A stretch of 64,000 nt of DNA from Cryomorphaceae bacterium. GTDB lineage: Bacteria > Bacteroidota > Bacteroidia > Flavobacteriales_D > Sanyastnellaceae. A program made the position numbers and the translations under genes. The notes below the pieces were generated by a model. The model worked only from the letters and a program-made list of their open reading frames with translations, was not told the origin of the DNA and ran no database searches. Within the stretch, counting starts at the first letter, position 1. Every line of letters starts with the position of its first letter. Below, one piece after another: positions 46,025-55,399 of this stretch. Location: contig WGNM01000020.1 of assembly GCA_016124575.1 (NCBI GenBank), forward strand, positions 53,892 to 117,891, written 5' to 3'.

Positions 46025-47953
46025 ATGGAAAAGTCACTCGTCTATTGTCCCAACCTGTTTGGATACAAACGCTTCATTACCAAAGAAGTACACATCGGCT
46101 CACTCGCTTTAGGCGGCCAAAACCCCATCCGCTTGCAGTCGATGACAACCACCGACACCATGAAAACGGAGGCCACTATCGCACAATCAGTGCGGATGAT
46201 AGAGGCTGGTTGTGAACTTGTACGCATCACAGCACCAAGTAAAAAAGAGGCGGAGAATTTGAAGTTTATCAAAGACGGATTGGTGGCGCTGGGGTATGAT
46301 ACGCCTATTGTGGCCGACATTCACTTTACGCCCAATGCCGCTGAAGTTGCTGCCGACTACATCGAGAAAATTCGCGTCAACCCAGGAAACTACGCCGATA
46401 AAAAACGATTTGAAGAAATTGAGTATACCGACGCTTCCTATCAAGAAGAGGTGGATCGCATCCGAGAGCGTTTCACGCCGTTGGTATTGAAATGCAAAGC
46501 ACTCAATCGCTCCATGCGGATAGGCACCAATCACGGTTCACTCAGCGATCGCATCATGTCGAGATACGGCGACACGCCTATGGGCATGGTGGAATCAGCC
46601 ATGGAGTTTATTCGGATCTGCCGCGAAAACGATTACCACGATTTGGTGATCTCTATGAAGGCTAGCAACCCTCAAGTGATGGTGCAAGCATACCGTTTGC
46701 TAGTGCATGAAATGATGGCGGAAGGAATGAGCTATCCGCTTCACTTAGGTGTTACTGAGGCGGGAGATGGAGAAGATGGCCGTATCAAGAGCGCCATAGG
46801 CATCGGTCTGTTGTTGGAAGACGGACTGGGAGATACGGTTCGGGTGTCGTTAACAGAAGAGCCGGAGGCAGAAATTCCTGTGGCTGCTATGCTCGTTGAG
46901 CGCTATGCAAACCGCACACAACACGCTCCTATTGCTGAAGAACCTGTGATGATTGACCCGTTCAGCTATCACCGTCGCAATACTGCCGAGGTGCTGAATA
47001 TCGGGAAACCCCATGTGCCCTGTGTGGTGATAGACTTCTCGTCTCGTGGTGAGTTGAAGCCTTCGACATTATTCGCTGTTGGCTACAATTACAGTGTTCC
47101 ACTCGACAAATGGAACCTTACCGATATGGCCTGCGATTATGTTTATGTTGGAAACAATAGCATCGATTTCGAAATACCAGGAACGCTGGGTGCCATTATG
47201 AATGGTGCAGCATGGATGCATGGCGATAAAAAAGAGCGTCACTATCCAATTTGGGAGATGGCAGATGCCGACATTGAAAAACACAGCGATCTTAATTTCT
47301 ACCGCGCGAATATCCACCAGCTCTCGCCAGAGGCGATCTCAAATCTTAGTAATGACGCTACCGCAGTGCTGGTGCTAGAGACAACAAATGACCACGGCAT
47401 GGCTGAGCAACGCGCAGCTTTCTTTCGTTTGATGCATGCTGAATGTAACGTGCCAGTTATCATCCGCCGTAGCTACGGCGACTTGAATGTAGATGCCTTT
47501 TTACTGCATGCTGCAACCGATACAGGCGGCCTTTTTATTGATGGTTTGGGTGATGGCGTGTGGATCGAAAGTGAAACAGCATCACCTCAAATGCTCAATC
47601 AAACTTCGTTTGGAATTTTGCAAGCCACGCGCACGCGGATTTCTAAAACAGAATATATCTCTTGTCCGAGCTGCGGACGAACCCTCTTCGACCTGCAAGA
47701 GACTACAGCAAAAATCCGTTCTGCCACTAGCCACCTCAAAGGAATCAAGATTGGCATCATGGGCTGCATAGTAAATGGACCGGGTGAAATGGCCGACGCC
47801 GATTATGGTTATGTAGGCACTGGGCCTGGAAAAATCAGTTTGTACAAAGAGAAAGAAGTGGTACAAAAAAATGTCCCCGAAGCTGAAGCTGTAGACGCCT
47901 TAGTTGAATTGATCCGAAGTCACGGCGACTGGGTTGAGCTAGAAAAACATTGA
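46025..47953 (+). CDS. ispG: 4-hydroxy-3-methylbut-2-enyl-diphosphate synthase (long form)
   Basis: IspG (GcpE) reduces MEcPP to HMBPP with a [4Fe-4S] cluster, the penultimate MEP-pathway step. The 642-residue length is that of the Bacteroidota/plant form, which has an extra central domain between the TIM barrel and the cluster-binding domain. The barrel opening has GGQNPIRLQSMTTTDTM, ADIHFTPNAAEVAADYIEKI and RVNPGNYADK. The cluster domain has YISCPSCGRTLFDLQ and IKIGIMGCIVNGPGEMADAD with the three cluster cysteines (in SCPSC and MGC). It pairs functionally with dxs at 13 kb. The gene is convergent with lspA, two bases apart. Confidence 0.97.
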   Translation: MEKSLVYCPNLFGYKRFITKEVHIGSLALGGQNPIRLQSMTTTDTMKTEATIAQSVRMIEAGCELVRITAPSKKEAENLKFIKDGLVALGYDTPIVADIHFTPNAAEVAADYIEKIRVNPGNYADKKRFEEIEYTDASYQEEVDRIRERFTPLVLKCKALNRSMRIGTNHGSLSDRIMSRYGDTPMGMVESAMEFIRICRENDYHDLVISMKASNPQVMVQAYRLLVHEMMAEGMSYPLHLGVTEAGDGEDGRIKSAIGIGLLLEDGLGDTVRVSLTEEPEAEIPVAAMLVERYANRTQHAPIAEEPVMIDPFSYHRRNTAEVLNIGKPHVPCVVIDFSSRGELKPSTLFAVGYNYSVPLDKWNLTDMACDYVYVGNNSIDFEIPGTLGAIMNGAAWMHGDKKERHYPIWEMADADIEKHSDLNFYRANIHQLSPEAISNLSNDATAVLVLETTNDHGMAEQRAAFFRLMHAECNVPVIIRRSYGDLNVDAFLLHAATDTGGLFIDGLGDGVWIESETASPQMLNQTSFGILQATRTRISKTEYISCPSCGRTLFDLQETTAKIRSATSHLKGIKIGIMGCIVNGPGEMADADYGYVGTGPGKISLYKEKEVVQKNVPEAEAVDALVELIRSHGDWVELEKH

Positions 47954-47955
47954 TT

Positions 47956-48618
47956 TCAGGCCTCTTCAGGGGCACTCTCTACATCAGCAACAATGTCTTC
48001 TGCTTTCTCTGCGGCAAAGAATTTCTTTTGGCGGATGATGATCCAAATAATGCCCAATGATATGGCCGCGTCTGCTATATTGAAAATCGGAGGAAATATC
48101 TCTCCCGAGCCACCGAAGTACGGCACCCACTCAGGCCAGCGCACGGTGAAGTGCAGCATATCTACAACATACCCCTCTAGGTAACCCCCAAGTGCTCCAG
48201 ATGATGCATATCCACCATCGGTCGGAAACAGTTCAGCTACTTGTCCAAGGGAGCTGCGTGAGAAAAACACACCGTACACAGCGCTATCAATTATATTGCC
48301 TACCGCACCTGCAAGTATCATTGCCACACAAGTAACAAACCCCTTGTGTGCTTTCTGATCGATGTTCTTTTTGAGATAAAACCCTATTGCAACAACGGCT
48401 GCTATGCGGAACAAACTGAGCGCTAACTTGCCCCAAACCCCAGGTAGATTGATACCGAAAGCCATCCCATTGTTCTCAATGAAATGCAGCTCAAAAAACC
48501 CGTCTATCAACGTCAAATGCTCGCCAATGGTCCAATTCATTTTAATCCAGATTTTTAATATCTGGTCAATGATCAGCACGGCAAACACAACAAATATGGC
48601 GTGTTTGTATTTACTCAT
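47956..48618 (-). CDS. lspA: Lipoprotein signal peptidase (signal peptidase II)
   Basis: A 220-residue integral membrane aspartyl protease that cleaves the signal peptide from lipidated prolipoproteins, such as the lipoproteins encoded here (GldH, rhodanese, the 18.4-kb lipoprotein). Four membrane spans are visible. Family motifs are VLIIDQILKIWIK at the start, FIENNGMAFG, and the two catalytic Asp residues in GAVGNIIDSAVYGVFF and FNIADAAISLGI. A loop insertion of about 35 residues (GQVAELFPTDGGYASSGA...) and a C-terminal acidic tail make it longer than the 160-residue E. coli enzyme, as is usual in Bacteroidota. It is the last gene after ileS and the TraR/DksA gene. Confidence 0.95.
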   Translation of the reverse strand: MSKYKHAIFVVFAVLIIDQILKIWIKMNWTIGEHLTLIDGFFELHFIENNGMAFGINLPGVWGKLALSLFRIAAVVAIGFYLKKNIDQKAHKGFVTCVAMILAGAVGNIIDSAVYGVFFSRSSLGQVAELFPTDGGYASSGALGGYLEGYVVDMLHFTVRWPEWVPYFGGSGEIFPPIFNIADAAISLGIIWIIIRQKKFFAAEKAEDIVADVESAPEEA

Positions 48619-48647
48619 ATATCCGGTTAACGCCGGAAAGGCGACAA

Positions 48648-49019
48648 TTAATGTTTCGACTTTGCTTCAATGCTCAACGTTGCGTGAGGCACCAAACGCA
48701 AACGCTCTTTCGAAATCAGGTTGCCCGTTTCGCGGCAAACGCCATACGTTTTGTTTTTAATGCGCAACAAAGCATTCTCCAAGCTCATGATGAATTTTTC
48801 CTGGCGAGCAGCCAACTGTGCTGTCTCTTCCCGGCTCATGGTTTCAGAACCATCTTCCATCATTTTGAACGTTGGTGAAGTATCGTCGGTACTGTTGTCG
48901 TCTTCATGAGACAACGATTTCTTCAATTGATCCAAATCCTGTCGCGCTTGCTCCAGTTTATCTAAAATCAACACCTCAAACTCTTTGAGGTCGTCGTCAG
49001 AATAGCGTATCTCAGCCAT
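48648..49019 (-). CDS. TraR/DksA family protein with a degenerate zinc finger
   Basis: A 123-residue protein (ATG at 49019; a GTG at 49025 adds two residues). The N-terminal half is an acidic coiled coil (LDKLEQARQDLDQLKKSLSH), and the rest matches the DksA globular domain: QEKFIMSLENALLRIKNKTY, then GVCRETGNLISKERLRLVPH. Of the four zinc-ligand cysteines in classical DksA only the first is kept (CRET for CxxC, and SIEAK for CxxC near the end), so zinc is unlikely to bind. Such forms are common in Bacteroidota. The gene lies 10 bases after ileS and 29 before lspA. Binding to RNA polymerase is inferred from the family. Confidence 0.9.
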   Translation of the reverse strand: MAEIRYSDDDLKEFEVLILDKLEQARQDLDQLKKSLSHEDDNSTDDTSPTFKMMEDGSETMSREETAQLAARQEKFIMSLENALLRIKNKTYGVCRETGNLISKERLRLVPHATLSIEAKSKH

Positions 49020-49029
49020 AATCACTCTT

Positions 49030-52000
49030 TTAATTCATGCGTTCAATCGAGATTACCGTCGACAATTCCTCATCAACCTGAACGGCGTGTCCACCCTCCA
49101 GATGATCAACAATTTCTAATTTTCCTGCCAACGTCTCCCGACAAATATAATCTAAATTGTTTTGGACAGCTGCTTCGATTTCAGCGTTACGACCAATGCG
49201 TAACGATATCTTATCTGTAACTTCCAAACCACTGTCTTTTCTTAAATTCTGAATGCGGTTTACCATCTCTCTCGCGATACCTTCTTGCACCAATTCAGGG
49301 GTAAGTGTTATATCAAGAGCAACAGTTATTCCTCCTTCAGAGACCACAAGCCAACCTGGGATGTCTTGCGATTGAATCTCAACATCCGCCAGCTGCAACA
49401 TCTGCTGTCCGCCAGGCAGCTGTATCGCGATCTCACCGGCCTTCTCTATCTCGGTTATCTCTTCTTGTCCGAAACCTGCTACCAAAGCAGCAACTTCTTT
49501 CATGTCTTTACCAAAACGAGGACCCAAGGTTTTAAAGTTCGCTTTGATCGACTTAACAAGCACATTGGTGTCGTGCAAGTACGTCAATTCTTTTACGTTC
49601 ACCTCACTCAGAATCAACTCTTCAACACGTTTTAACATGCCTTCAAATGCAGGATCCAAAATTGGAACCATGATGCGCTGTAGTGGTTGACGCACGCGCA
49701 AACGTTCTTTCTTGCGCAAACTCAAAACCATCGATGAGATGCGCTGTGCGATATCCATGCGCTGCTCCATCTCCGGACGAATCATGTCTTCGTTCACCTT
49801 TGGGAAGGTTGACAAATGGACAGATTCCACACCTCCTCGGCCGGTTACCGTAGTTAAATCTTTGTACAACCTTTCGCTAAAAAACGGCGCGATAGGTGAA
49901 GAAAGCTGAGCAATTGCTTCCAGACAGGTATAAAGTGTCTGATATGCAGAGATCTTATCTGTGTTGTATTCTCCTTTCCAGAATCTGCGACGTCCGAGGC
50001 GGACATACCAGTTACTTAAGTCTTCAACAGCGAAATCCTGAATGAGTCGTCCGGCGCGTGTTGGCTCATACGACCCATATGCCTCATCGACTTGTTTTAC
50101 AAGCGTGTTCAATCGCGATAAAATCCACTGATCCAGTTCCGGACGGTTTTCAAAACTCACTTCAGGTTCAGCAAAACTGAATCCATCAATGTTGGCGTAT
50201 AACGCGAAGAAGTTGTAGGTGTTGTAAACAGTTCCGAAGTATTTGCGTTGGACTTCAGTTATTCCATCCAAATCAAATTTCAGGTTGTCCCACGGCTGCG
50301 CATTGGTGATCATGTACCACCTCGTAGCATCTGGGCCATACTGATCGAGCGTTGTAAACGGATCTACAGCATTCTTCAGGCGTTTCGACATCTTCTGCCC
50401 GTTCTTGTCCAATACAAGTCCGTTCGAGATCACATTCTTATACGCCACAGAATCAAACACCAAGGTTGCTATGGCGTGCAGGGTATAGAACCACCCGCGG
50501 GTCTGGTCTACTCCTTCGGCGATGAAATCGGCTGGAAATGCCAATCCTTTATCGATGTAGTCTTTATTCTCAAATGGATAGTGCCACTGCGCATACGGCA
50601 TGGCACCAGAGTCAAACCAAACATCGATCAAATCCGACTCGCGTTTCATCGGCTTGCCTTCATTCGATACCAAGGTGATGGCATCCACGAAGGGTTTGTG
50701 AAGATCAAACGTGTCGTAGTTTTCATCCGACATATCGGTAGGGTTGAAAGCATCAAACGGATTGTCCGACATCACACCTGCTTTCACTGCATCCGCGCAA
50801 GCGTTTTTAAGCTCTTCAACAGAACCTATGCAGCGCGTCTCCTTTCCGTCTTCTGTCCGCCAAATCGGAATTGGAATACCCCAAAACCTTGAGCGGCTCA
50901 AATTCCAGTCGTTTAAGTTGTCGAGCCAGTTACCAAATCTACCTGTACCGGTGCTCTCGGGCTTCCAGTTGATGGTTTTGTTGAGTTCCGACATGCGCGA
51001 CTTACCGGCGGTAGCGCGCACGAACCAGCTATCCAACGGGTAATAAAGGATTGGCTTATCTGTTCTCCAACAATGTGGGTAGGTATGCTCGTATTTCTCA
51101 ACATTGAAAGCCAGTCCGCGTTCTTTGAGCCCTATTGCTATTTCGACATCCACCGAGCGTTCAGGTCGTTGATCGTCGTCGTAATATTCATCTTTCACGT
51201 ATTTGCCGCCAAGATCTCCCATGGCATCAATGAACTTTCCTTGCAGGTCAACGAGCGGAATGCCATTTCCGGCACCATCGTCAACCAACATAGGAGGAAC
51301 ACCCGCTTCACGCGCAACCTGGGCGTCATCAGCACCAAACGTTGGCGCCGTATGCACGATACCCGTTCCATCTTCCGTAGTAACAAAAGCTCCAGGAATA
51401 ACTCTGAATGCCTCTTCCGGACGGTCCATCGGTTGGCAATAAGGCAACAACTGATGGTACTTCATGCCCACCAAGTCTGACCCTTTGCATCGACCAAGGA
51501 TCTCGTATGGCTCATCTTTTTTCACTGGAAGGTGCTTGCCTTCAAGGGCGGCAGCCATAACCACCGTTATCTGATCTCCGGTGTAGCGATTTGTGGTTGC
51601 TACAATGATGTATTCGATTTCGGGCCCAACGGTAAGCGCAGTATTCGATGGCAAAGTCCACGGTGTTGTTGTCCATGCCAAGAAATACGCCTTCCCATTC
51701 AGTTTGCCTTGGGTCAAAGACAAAAACTTATCCATGCTTTCGGCCTTCACCTCAAACTGCGCTACTATCGTAGTGTCTTTAACATTGCGATATGTTCCCG
51801 GTTGGTTCAGCTCGTGGCTGCTCAACCCTGTTCCTGCCTTCGGCGAATACGGTTGAATGGTGTATCCTTTATACAACAAGTCGTTGCTGTACATGCGGTT
51901 CAACAACCACCAAACCGATTCGATGTATTTGTTTTGATAGGTCACATACGGGTCGTTCATGTCTACCCAGTAACCCATCTGTTCAGTAAGGTTATTCCAA

Positions 52001-52395
52001 ACATCCGTATAGCGCATTACTGCTTTTCGGCATGCTTCGTTGTATTCTTCAACACTTATGGTCTTACCTATGTCTTCTTTGGTGATGCCTAGCTCTTTCT
52101 CAACACCAAGCTCCACCGGTAAACCGTGAGTATCCCATCCCGCTTTGCGTTTTACCTGGTATCCTTTCAAGGTTTTATAACGGCAGAAGATGTCTTTAAT
52201 GGCGCGCGCCATAACGTGGTGAATACCCGGCATTCCGTTCGCCGATGGCGGACCTTCGAAAAAGACAAAAGGAGCACTTCCCTCGCGAGAGGTGACGCTT
52301 TTCTCAAATACGTTATTCTCCTTCCAAAACTTCAACACATCGTTGGCCAACGCTGGAAGATTCAACTGTTTGTATTCAGGATATTTAGAGGCCAT
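49030..52395 (-). CDS. ileS: Isoleucyl-tRNA synthetase
   Basis: A 1121-residue class I synthetase. The HIGH-like motif is in PSANGMPGIHHVMARAI (about residues 48-64), the connective-peptide editing region includes LAWTTTPWTLPSNTALTVGP, and KMSKRLKN lies near residue 668. The WDTHGLPVELGVEKELGI and YWVDMNDPYVTYQNKYIESV segments fit the eukaryote/archaea-like clade (IleS2-type) better than the E. coli type, and no C-terminal zinc-finger cysteine cluster is seen. That clade often tolerates mupirocin; this is inference from family. It leads the ileS-traR/dksA-lspA minus-strand unit and is divergent from the TPR/OmpA gene. Confidence 0.97.
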   Translation of the reverse strand: MASKYPEYKQLNLPALANDVLKFWKENNVFEKSVTSREGSAPFVFFEGPPSANGMPGIHHVMARAIKDIFCRYKTLKGYQVKRKAGWDTHGLPVELGVEKELGITKEDIGKTISVEEYNEACRKAVMRYTDVWNNLTEQMGYWVDMNDPYVTYQNKYIESVWWLLNRMYSNDLLYKGYTIQPYSPKAGTGLSSHELNQPGTYRNVKDTTIVAQFEVKAESMDKFLSLTQGKLNGKAYFLAWTTTPWTLPSNTALTVGPEIEYIIVATTNRYTGDQITVVMAAALEGKHLPVKKDEPYEILGRCKGSDLVGMKYHQLLPYCQPMDRPEEAFRVIPGAFVTTEDGTGIVHTAPTFGADDAQVAREAGVPPMLVDDGAGNGIPLVDLQGKFIDAMGDLGGKYVKDEYYDDDQRPERSVDVEIAIGLKERGLAFNVEKYEHTYPHCWRTDKPILYYPLDSWFVRATAGKSRMSELNKTINWKPESTGTGRFGNWLDNLNDWNLSRSRFWGIPIPIWRTEDGKETRCIGSVEELKNACADAVKAGVMSDNPFDAFNPTDMSDENYDTFDLHKPFVDAITLVSNEGKPMKRESDLIDVWFDSGAMPYAQWHYPFENKDYIDKGLAFPADFIAEGVDQTRGWFYTLHAIATLVFDSVAYKNVISNGLVLDKNGQKMSKRLKNAVDPFTTLDQYGPDATRWYMITNAQPWDNLKFDLDGITEVQRKYFGTVYNTYNFFALYANIDGFSFAEPEVSFENRPELDQWILSRLNTLVKQVDEAYGSYEPTRAGRLIQDFAVEDLSNWYVRLGRRRFWKGEYNTDKISAYQTLYTCLEAIAQLSSPIAPFFSERLYKDLTTVTGRGGVESVHLSTFPKVNEDMIRPEMEQRMDIAQRISSMVLSLRKKERLRVRQPLQRIMVPILDPAFEGMLKRVEELILSEVNVKELTYLHDTNVLVKSIKANFKTLGPRFGKDMKEVAALVAGFGQEEITEIEKAGEIAIQLPGGQQMLQLADVEIQSQDIPGWLVVSEGGITVALDITLTPELVQEGIAREMVNRIQNLRKDSGLEVTDKISLRIGRNAEIEAAVQNNLDYICRETLAGKLEIVDHLEGGHAVQVDEELSTVISIERMN

Positions 52396-52548
52396 TCAGC
52401 TCAATTTTTGAATGCGCGAAGATAATGATTTTAAGAGGAATAAAGGGCGTTTTTACAGGGCATGTAAGTCGTATCCGACATTTTTATAGGGCACAGACCG
52501 ATAAACTTACCTAGCCAGCTTGGAGTAAAAGAAACGACAATTCGTAAA

Positions 52549-54993
52549 ATGAAAAACGCTCGCCCTTTTGTGATCTTAGTTTGGATGGTCTGTATTTTCG
52601 CAGTCTCTGCGGGAGCTACCGACAATCTTGAACTGCCAAGACAAGCCAAAAAAGCAGAAGAACTTTTCGGTTCGTTCGACTATTTGGATGCTCTTGAGAT
52701 GTTTCAAATTGCGCACATCAAATCCCCTGACCACCCTTTCATTCTTCGCCGAATTGCCGATTGTTATCGCCTTTTAGGAATGGAAGAAGAATCGGTGGAG
52801 TGGTACCAGAAGTCGATCCTCGCTGGCCCTTACGACGAAATGGATTATTATTACTGCGCCAGTGCTCTGCGATCAATGGGACAAGATGAAGCGGCAGTGC
52901 ATTGGATCAACCAGTTTTTTGAACATGCGCCAAACGACACGCGAGCGAAGCGTTTGCACGACGACCCCAATTACTTTCAAGCACTTATTTCAGACAAACC
53001 AAACTTCAACACAGCCAGTCTTGGTGCAAACGTTGGGAGATCAGTCGGGCCGCCTTCGAAAGGTGAGGAATTGATGTTCGTTCCTATAGCTAGTGGAATT
53101 GATGACGGCTGGTATCCGCATAAACGGTTCTTGGTCGACTACGACTTATACGCCACTAGCGTTGATGATATGTTCAACCTTGTTTCGGCAGAGCCCGTTG
53201 CTGGTGAAGTAAACTCTTTGTTTTCTGAAGGGCCCTCTTGTTATGACCGCATGCGTAACGTGCTTTATGTGACACGTTTTTACGCGAAAAAAGAAGTTCC
53301 GACACTAAACGGGACGCCAGCAATTGCTTCAGCAATCATCAGTTTTAAATTGGTGAATGGCGAATGGAAAACATCGAAAGATTTTCCGTTCAACGACTCC
53401 AATACCAGCCAGGCTTACCCAACGCTATCACCAGATGGCAATTCATTGTATTTTTCATCGAACAAAGACGGACAAGGTTTTGATATCTATGTCGCCTCGC
53501 GCACTGAATCAGGCTGGGGTGAGCCGCAGGCTTTGAATGCCAATATCAATACCGAAGGCGATGAAATTTATCCCGCTTTCGGACCGAAGGGGGAGTTTAT
53601 ATTCGCTTCTAACGGACATCCCGGTTTAGGTGGATTGGATATATTCTTTGGTTTTCCAAACGGATCTGGTGAAGCCATAAATCCTGGAATGCCTGTAAAT
53701 AGTAGAGATGACGACTTCGGAATGATGTACATAGGTGATGAGTTCGGTTATTTCTGCAGCGACCGTGAAGCGACCTCCGGTGGCGACGATTTGTTCTGGT
53801 GGGAAACCTGGCATGAAGTAATTGAAACTGAAATTGTTTTGATGTCGCCTGAAGGACTTCCCATGAACCCGAAAGAAGTCGAAATCCGAAATCTACGCAC
53901 CGATGAATCATATACCAAATCGGCTGCACGCGGAAGCTTTGTCGCAAGTTTAAACGGTGATGACACATTCGAAATCTCGTGGAAACACGACGATCAAAAG
54001 TATGTTATGCACTGCACACCAGAAAAAACTCCCCTCGGATTGAGGTACGCTTACGACTCACCAAATGCAGGCAAGTTTTTAGCTGATGCTCAAGTGCTCA
54101 CCTACCGTGAAAGTGCTTTTAGAAAGAAAAAACTTCCCGCGGAAAAATGGAAAGAACGCAATCTCACTGATCAAACAAACTACGCATTTAACAACTCCGG
54201 CGAACGGACATACTTCCAAGCAATGTGGCAAACAACAGATATGAATTGCCCTGAAGAAGGTAGCCGTGTCTTCATTAAAAACGTCGAAAATGGCGGCGTC
54301 GCATACTTTGATGTCAACAACCATCCAACGGCAGAATTTGAAATCACCAAGAATCAATTGCATGTCCTCACGTGGCAAACACAAGACGGACGAGAGATGA
54401 AGGTGTTCTTCACCCCTGACGATGAAGATGTCGCTTTCGCGGATGCAACACAACAATTCACCTATGCATTCACTGATGAACCATTACTCCTAGCTGAACA
54501 ACTCGATGCAGCCAAATTCAAAGAAATGTTCTCTGCAAGCGCCGACAGCGAAGGAGGTGTTGTAAAAGCCGACGATTTGTTCTCGTTCTCTGGCGGAAAT
54601 GGTACCGTGCGGAAAACACCTGAAGGATTAAGTATGTCGGCTGGCGCTGTATACTTCGCCTTCGACAGCGGTGTCCTTTCGAAAAACGAACTCGAAAAAC
54701 TCGGGGAAATCATTGGCATGCTAGCTGATCAACCTGATTTGAAAATAAAAATCAACGCGCATACCGATGCCCGTGGCGATAAAAAATACAACCTCTTCCT
54801 TTCCAAGAAAAGAGCCACATCAACACGTGATGCGCTTATCAATGCCGGTATCTCGGTAGATCGAATTATCATTGAATGGAATGGTGAAGAGGCTCTCGTT
54901 AATGAATGCTCCGATGGCAAATTCTGCACCCCAGCGCAACACAAATTAAATCGCCGAGCTGAAATTACGCTGCTCCTTCCTGATAAAGTATAA
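52549..54993 (+). CDS. TPR/PD40/OmpA envelope protein (PorE-like)
   Basis: An 814-residue exported protein. After a signal peptide (FVILVWMVCIFAVSAGA) there are TPR-type helices (ALEMFQIAHIKSPDHPFILR, EESVEWYQKSILAGPYDE; about residues 35-145), then WD40-like PD40 repeats (AYPTLSPDGNSLYFSSNKDG, EIYPAFGPKGEFIFASNGHP, FGMMYIGDEFGYFCSDREA; about 285-420), a mixed beta region, and a C-terminal OmpA domain (VYFAFDSGVLSKNELEKL, INAHTDARGDKKYNLFLSKK, HKLNRRAEITLLL). This order matches T9SS component PorE, which links the secretion complex to peptidoglycan, although several paralogous families share it. A strong terminator follows. Confidence 0.82.
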   Translation: MKNARPFVILVWMVCIFAVSAGATDNLELPRQAKKAEELFGSFDYLDALEMFQIAHIKSPDHPFILRRIADCYRLLGMEEESVEWYQKSILAGPYDEMDYYYCASALRSMGQDEAAVHWINQFFEHAPNDTRAKRLHDDPNYFQALISDKPNFNTASLGANVGRSVGPPSKGEELMFVPIASGIDDGWYPHKRFLVDYDLYATSVDDMFNLVSAEPVAGEVNSLFSEGPSCYDRMRNVLYVTRFYAKKEVPTLNGTPAIASAIISFKLVNGEWKTSKDFPFNDSNTSQAYPTLSPDGNSLYFSSNKDGQGFDIYVASRTESGWGEPQALNANINTEGDEIYPAFGPKGEFIFASNGHPGLGGLDIFFGFPNGSGEAINPGMPVNSRDDDFGMMYIGDEFGYFCSDREATSGGDDLFWWETWHEVIETEIVLMSPEGLPMNPKEVEIRNLRTDESYTKSAARGSFVASLNGDDTFEISWKHDDQKYVMHCTPEKTPLGLRYAYDSPNAGKFLADAQVLTYRESAFRKKKLPAEKWKERNLTDQTNYAFNNSGERTYFQAMWQTTDMNCPEEGSRVFIKNVENGGVAYFDVNNHPTAEFEITKNQLHVLTWQTQDGREMKVFFTPDDEDVAFADATQQFTYAFTDEPLLLAEQLDAAKFKEMFSASADSEGGVVKADDLFSFSGGNGTVRKTPEGLSMSAGAVYFAFDSGVLSKNELEKLGEIIGMLADQPDLKIKINAHTDARGDKKYNLFLSKKRATSTRDALINAGISVDRIIIEWNGEEALVNECSDGKFCTPAQHKLNRRAEITLLLPDKV

Positions 54994-55020
54994 CTGGAGT
55001 AATAACTAACAAATCGTCTT

Positions 55021-55051
55021 GAAAAGCCGTCTCATTGTGAGACGGCTTTTC
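55021..55051 (+). terminator. Intrinsic terminator after the PorE-like gene
   Basis: A perfect 14-base stem (gaaaagccgtctca at 55021-55034, tgagacggcttttc at 55038-55051) with loop ttg, followed by ttgtttt. It separates the gene from the giant HYR-protein gene. Confidence 0.9.
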
Positions 55052-55399
55052 TTGTTTTAAAATACTTTTTCTATCTAAAGTGATGAAATATAATAGTTTT
55101 CAATGATTTTTTTCGTGCGTATGTGTCTGACTTTCTGTCGTTTATATTCTTTGTCCTACAAAACTTGTAAGAAAACATAACCTTTTATGTAGTCCAAAGG
55201 TATAAGAACCCGAAAACCATTTTTTGAAACATATCTAACCTGATCTCTAACATTCACATTTATGAGACACGACTACAAACTCTCCGTCTGCGATTCATCA
55301 GTTCAACTTGAAAAACAGCGAGACTTCTGATCTGACTTTCCGGGCTAACACCCTCTTTTATATTTATCATCATCATCATTCACTCATCATAACGAAGTT
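55052..55399 (+). promoter_or_regulatory. Long leader region upstream of the giant HYR-repeat gene
   Basis: About 350 bases without a large gene. It is AT-rich; tttatattctttg (around 55141) is a spacing variant of the TAnnTTTG element. A 22-codon frame starts with ATG at 55262 and ends at 55330 (MRHDYKLSVCDSSVQLEKQ...); it could be a leader peptide but has no independent support. A short tcatcatcatcattcactcatcat stretch lies just before the giant gene's ATG. Confidence 0.4.
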
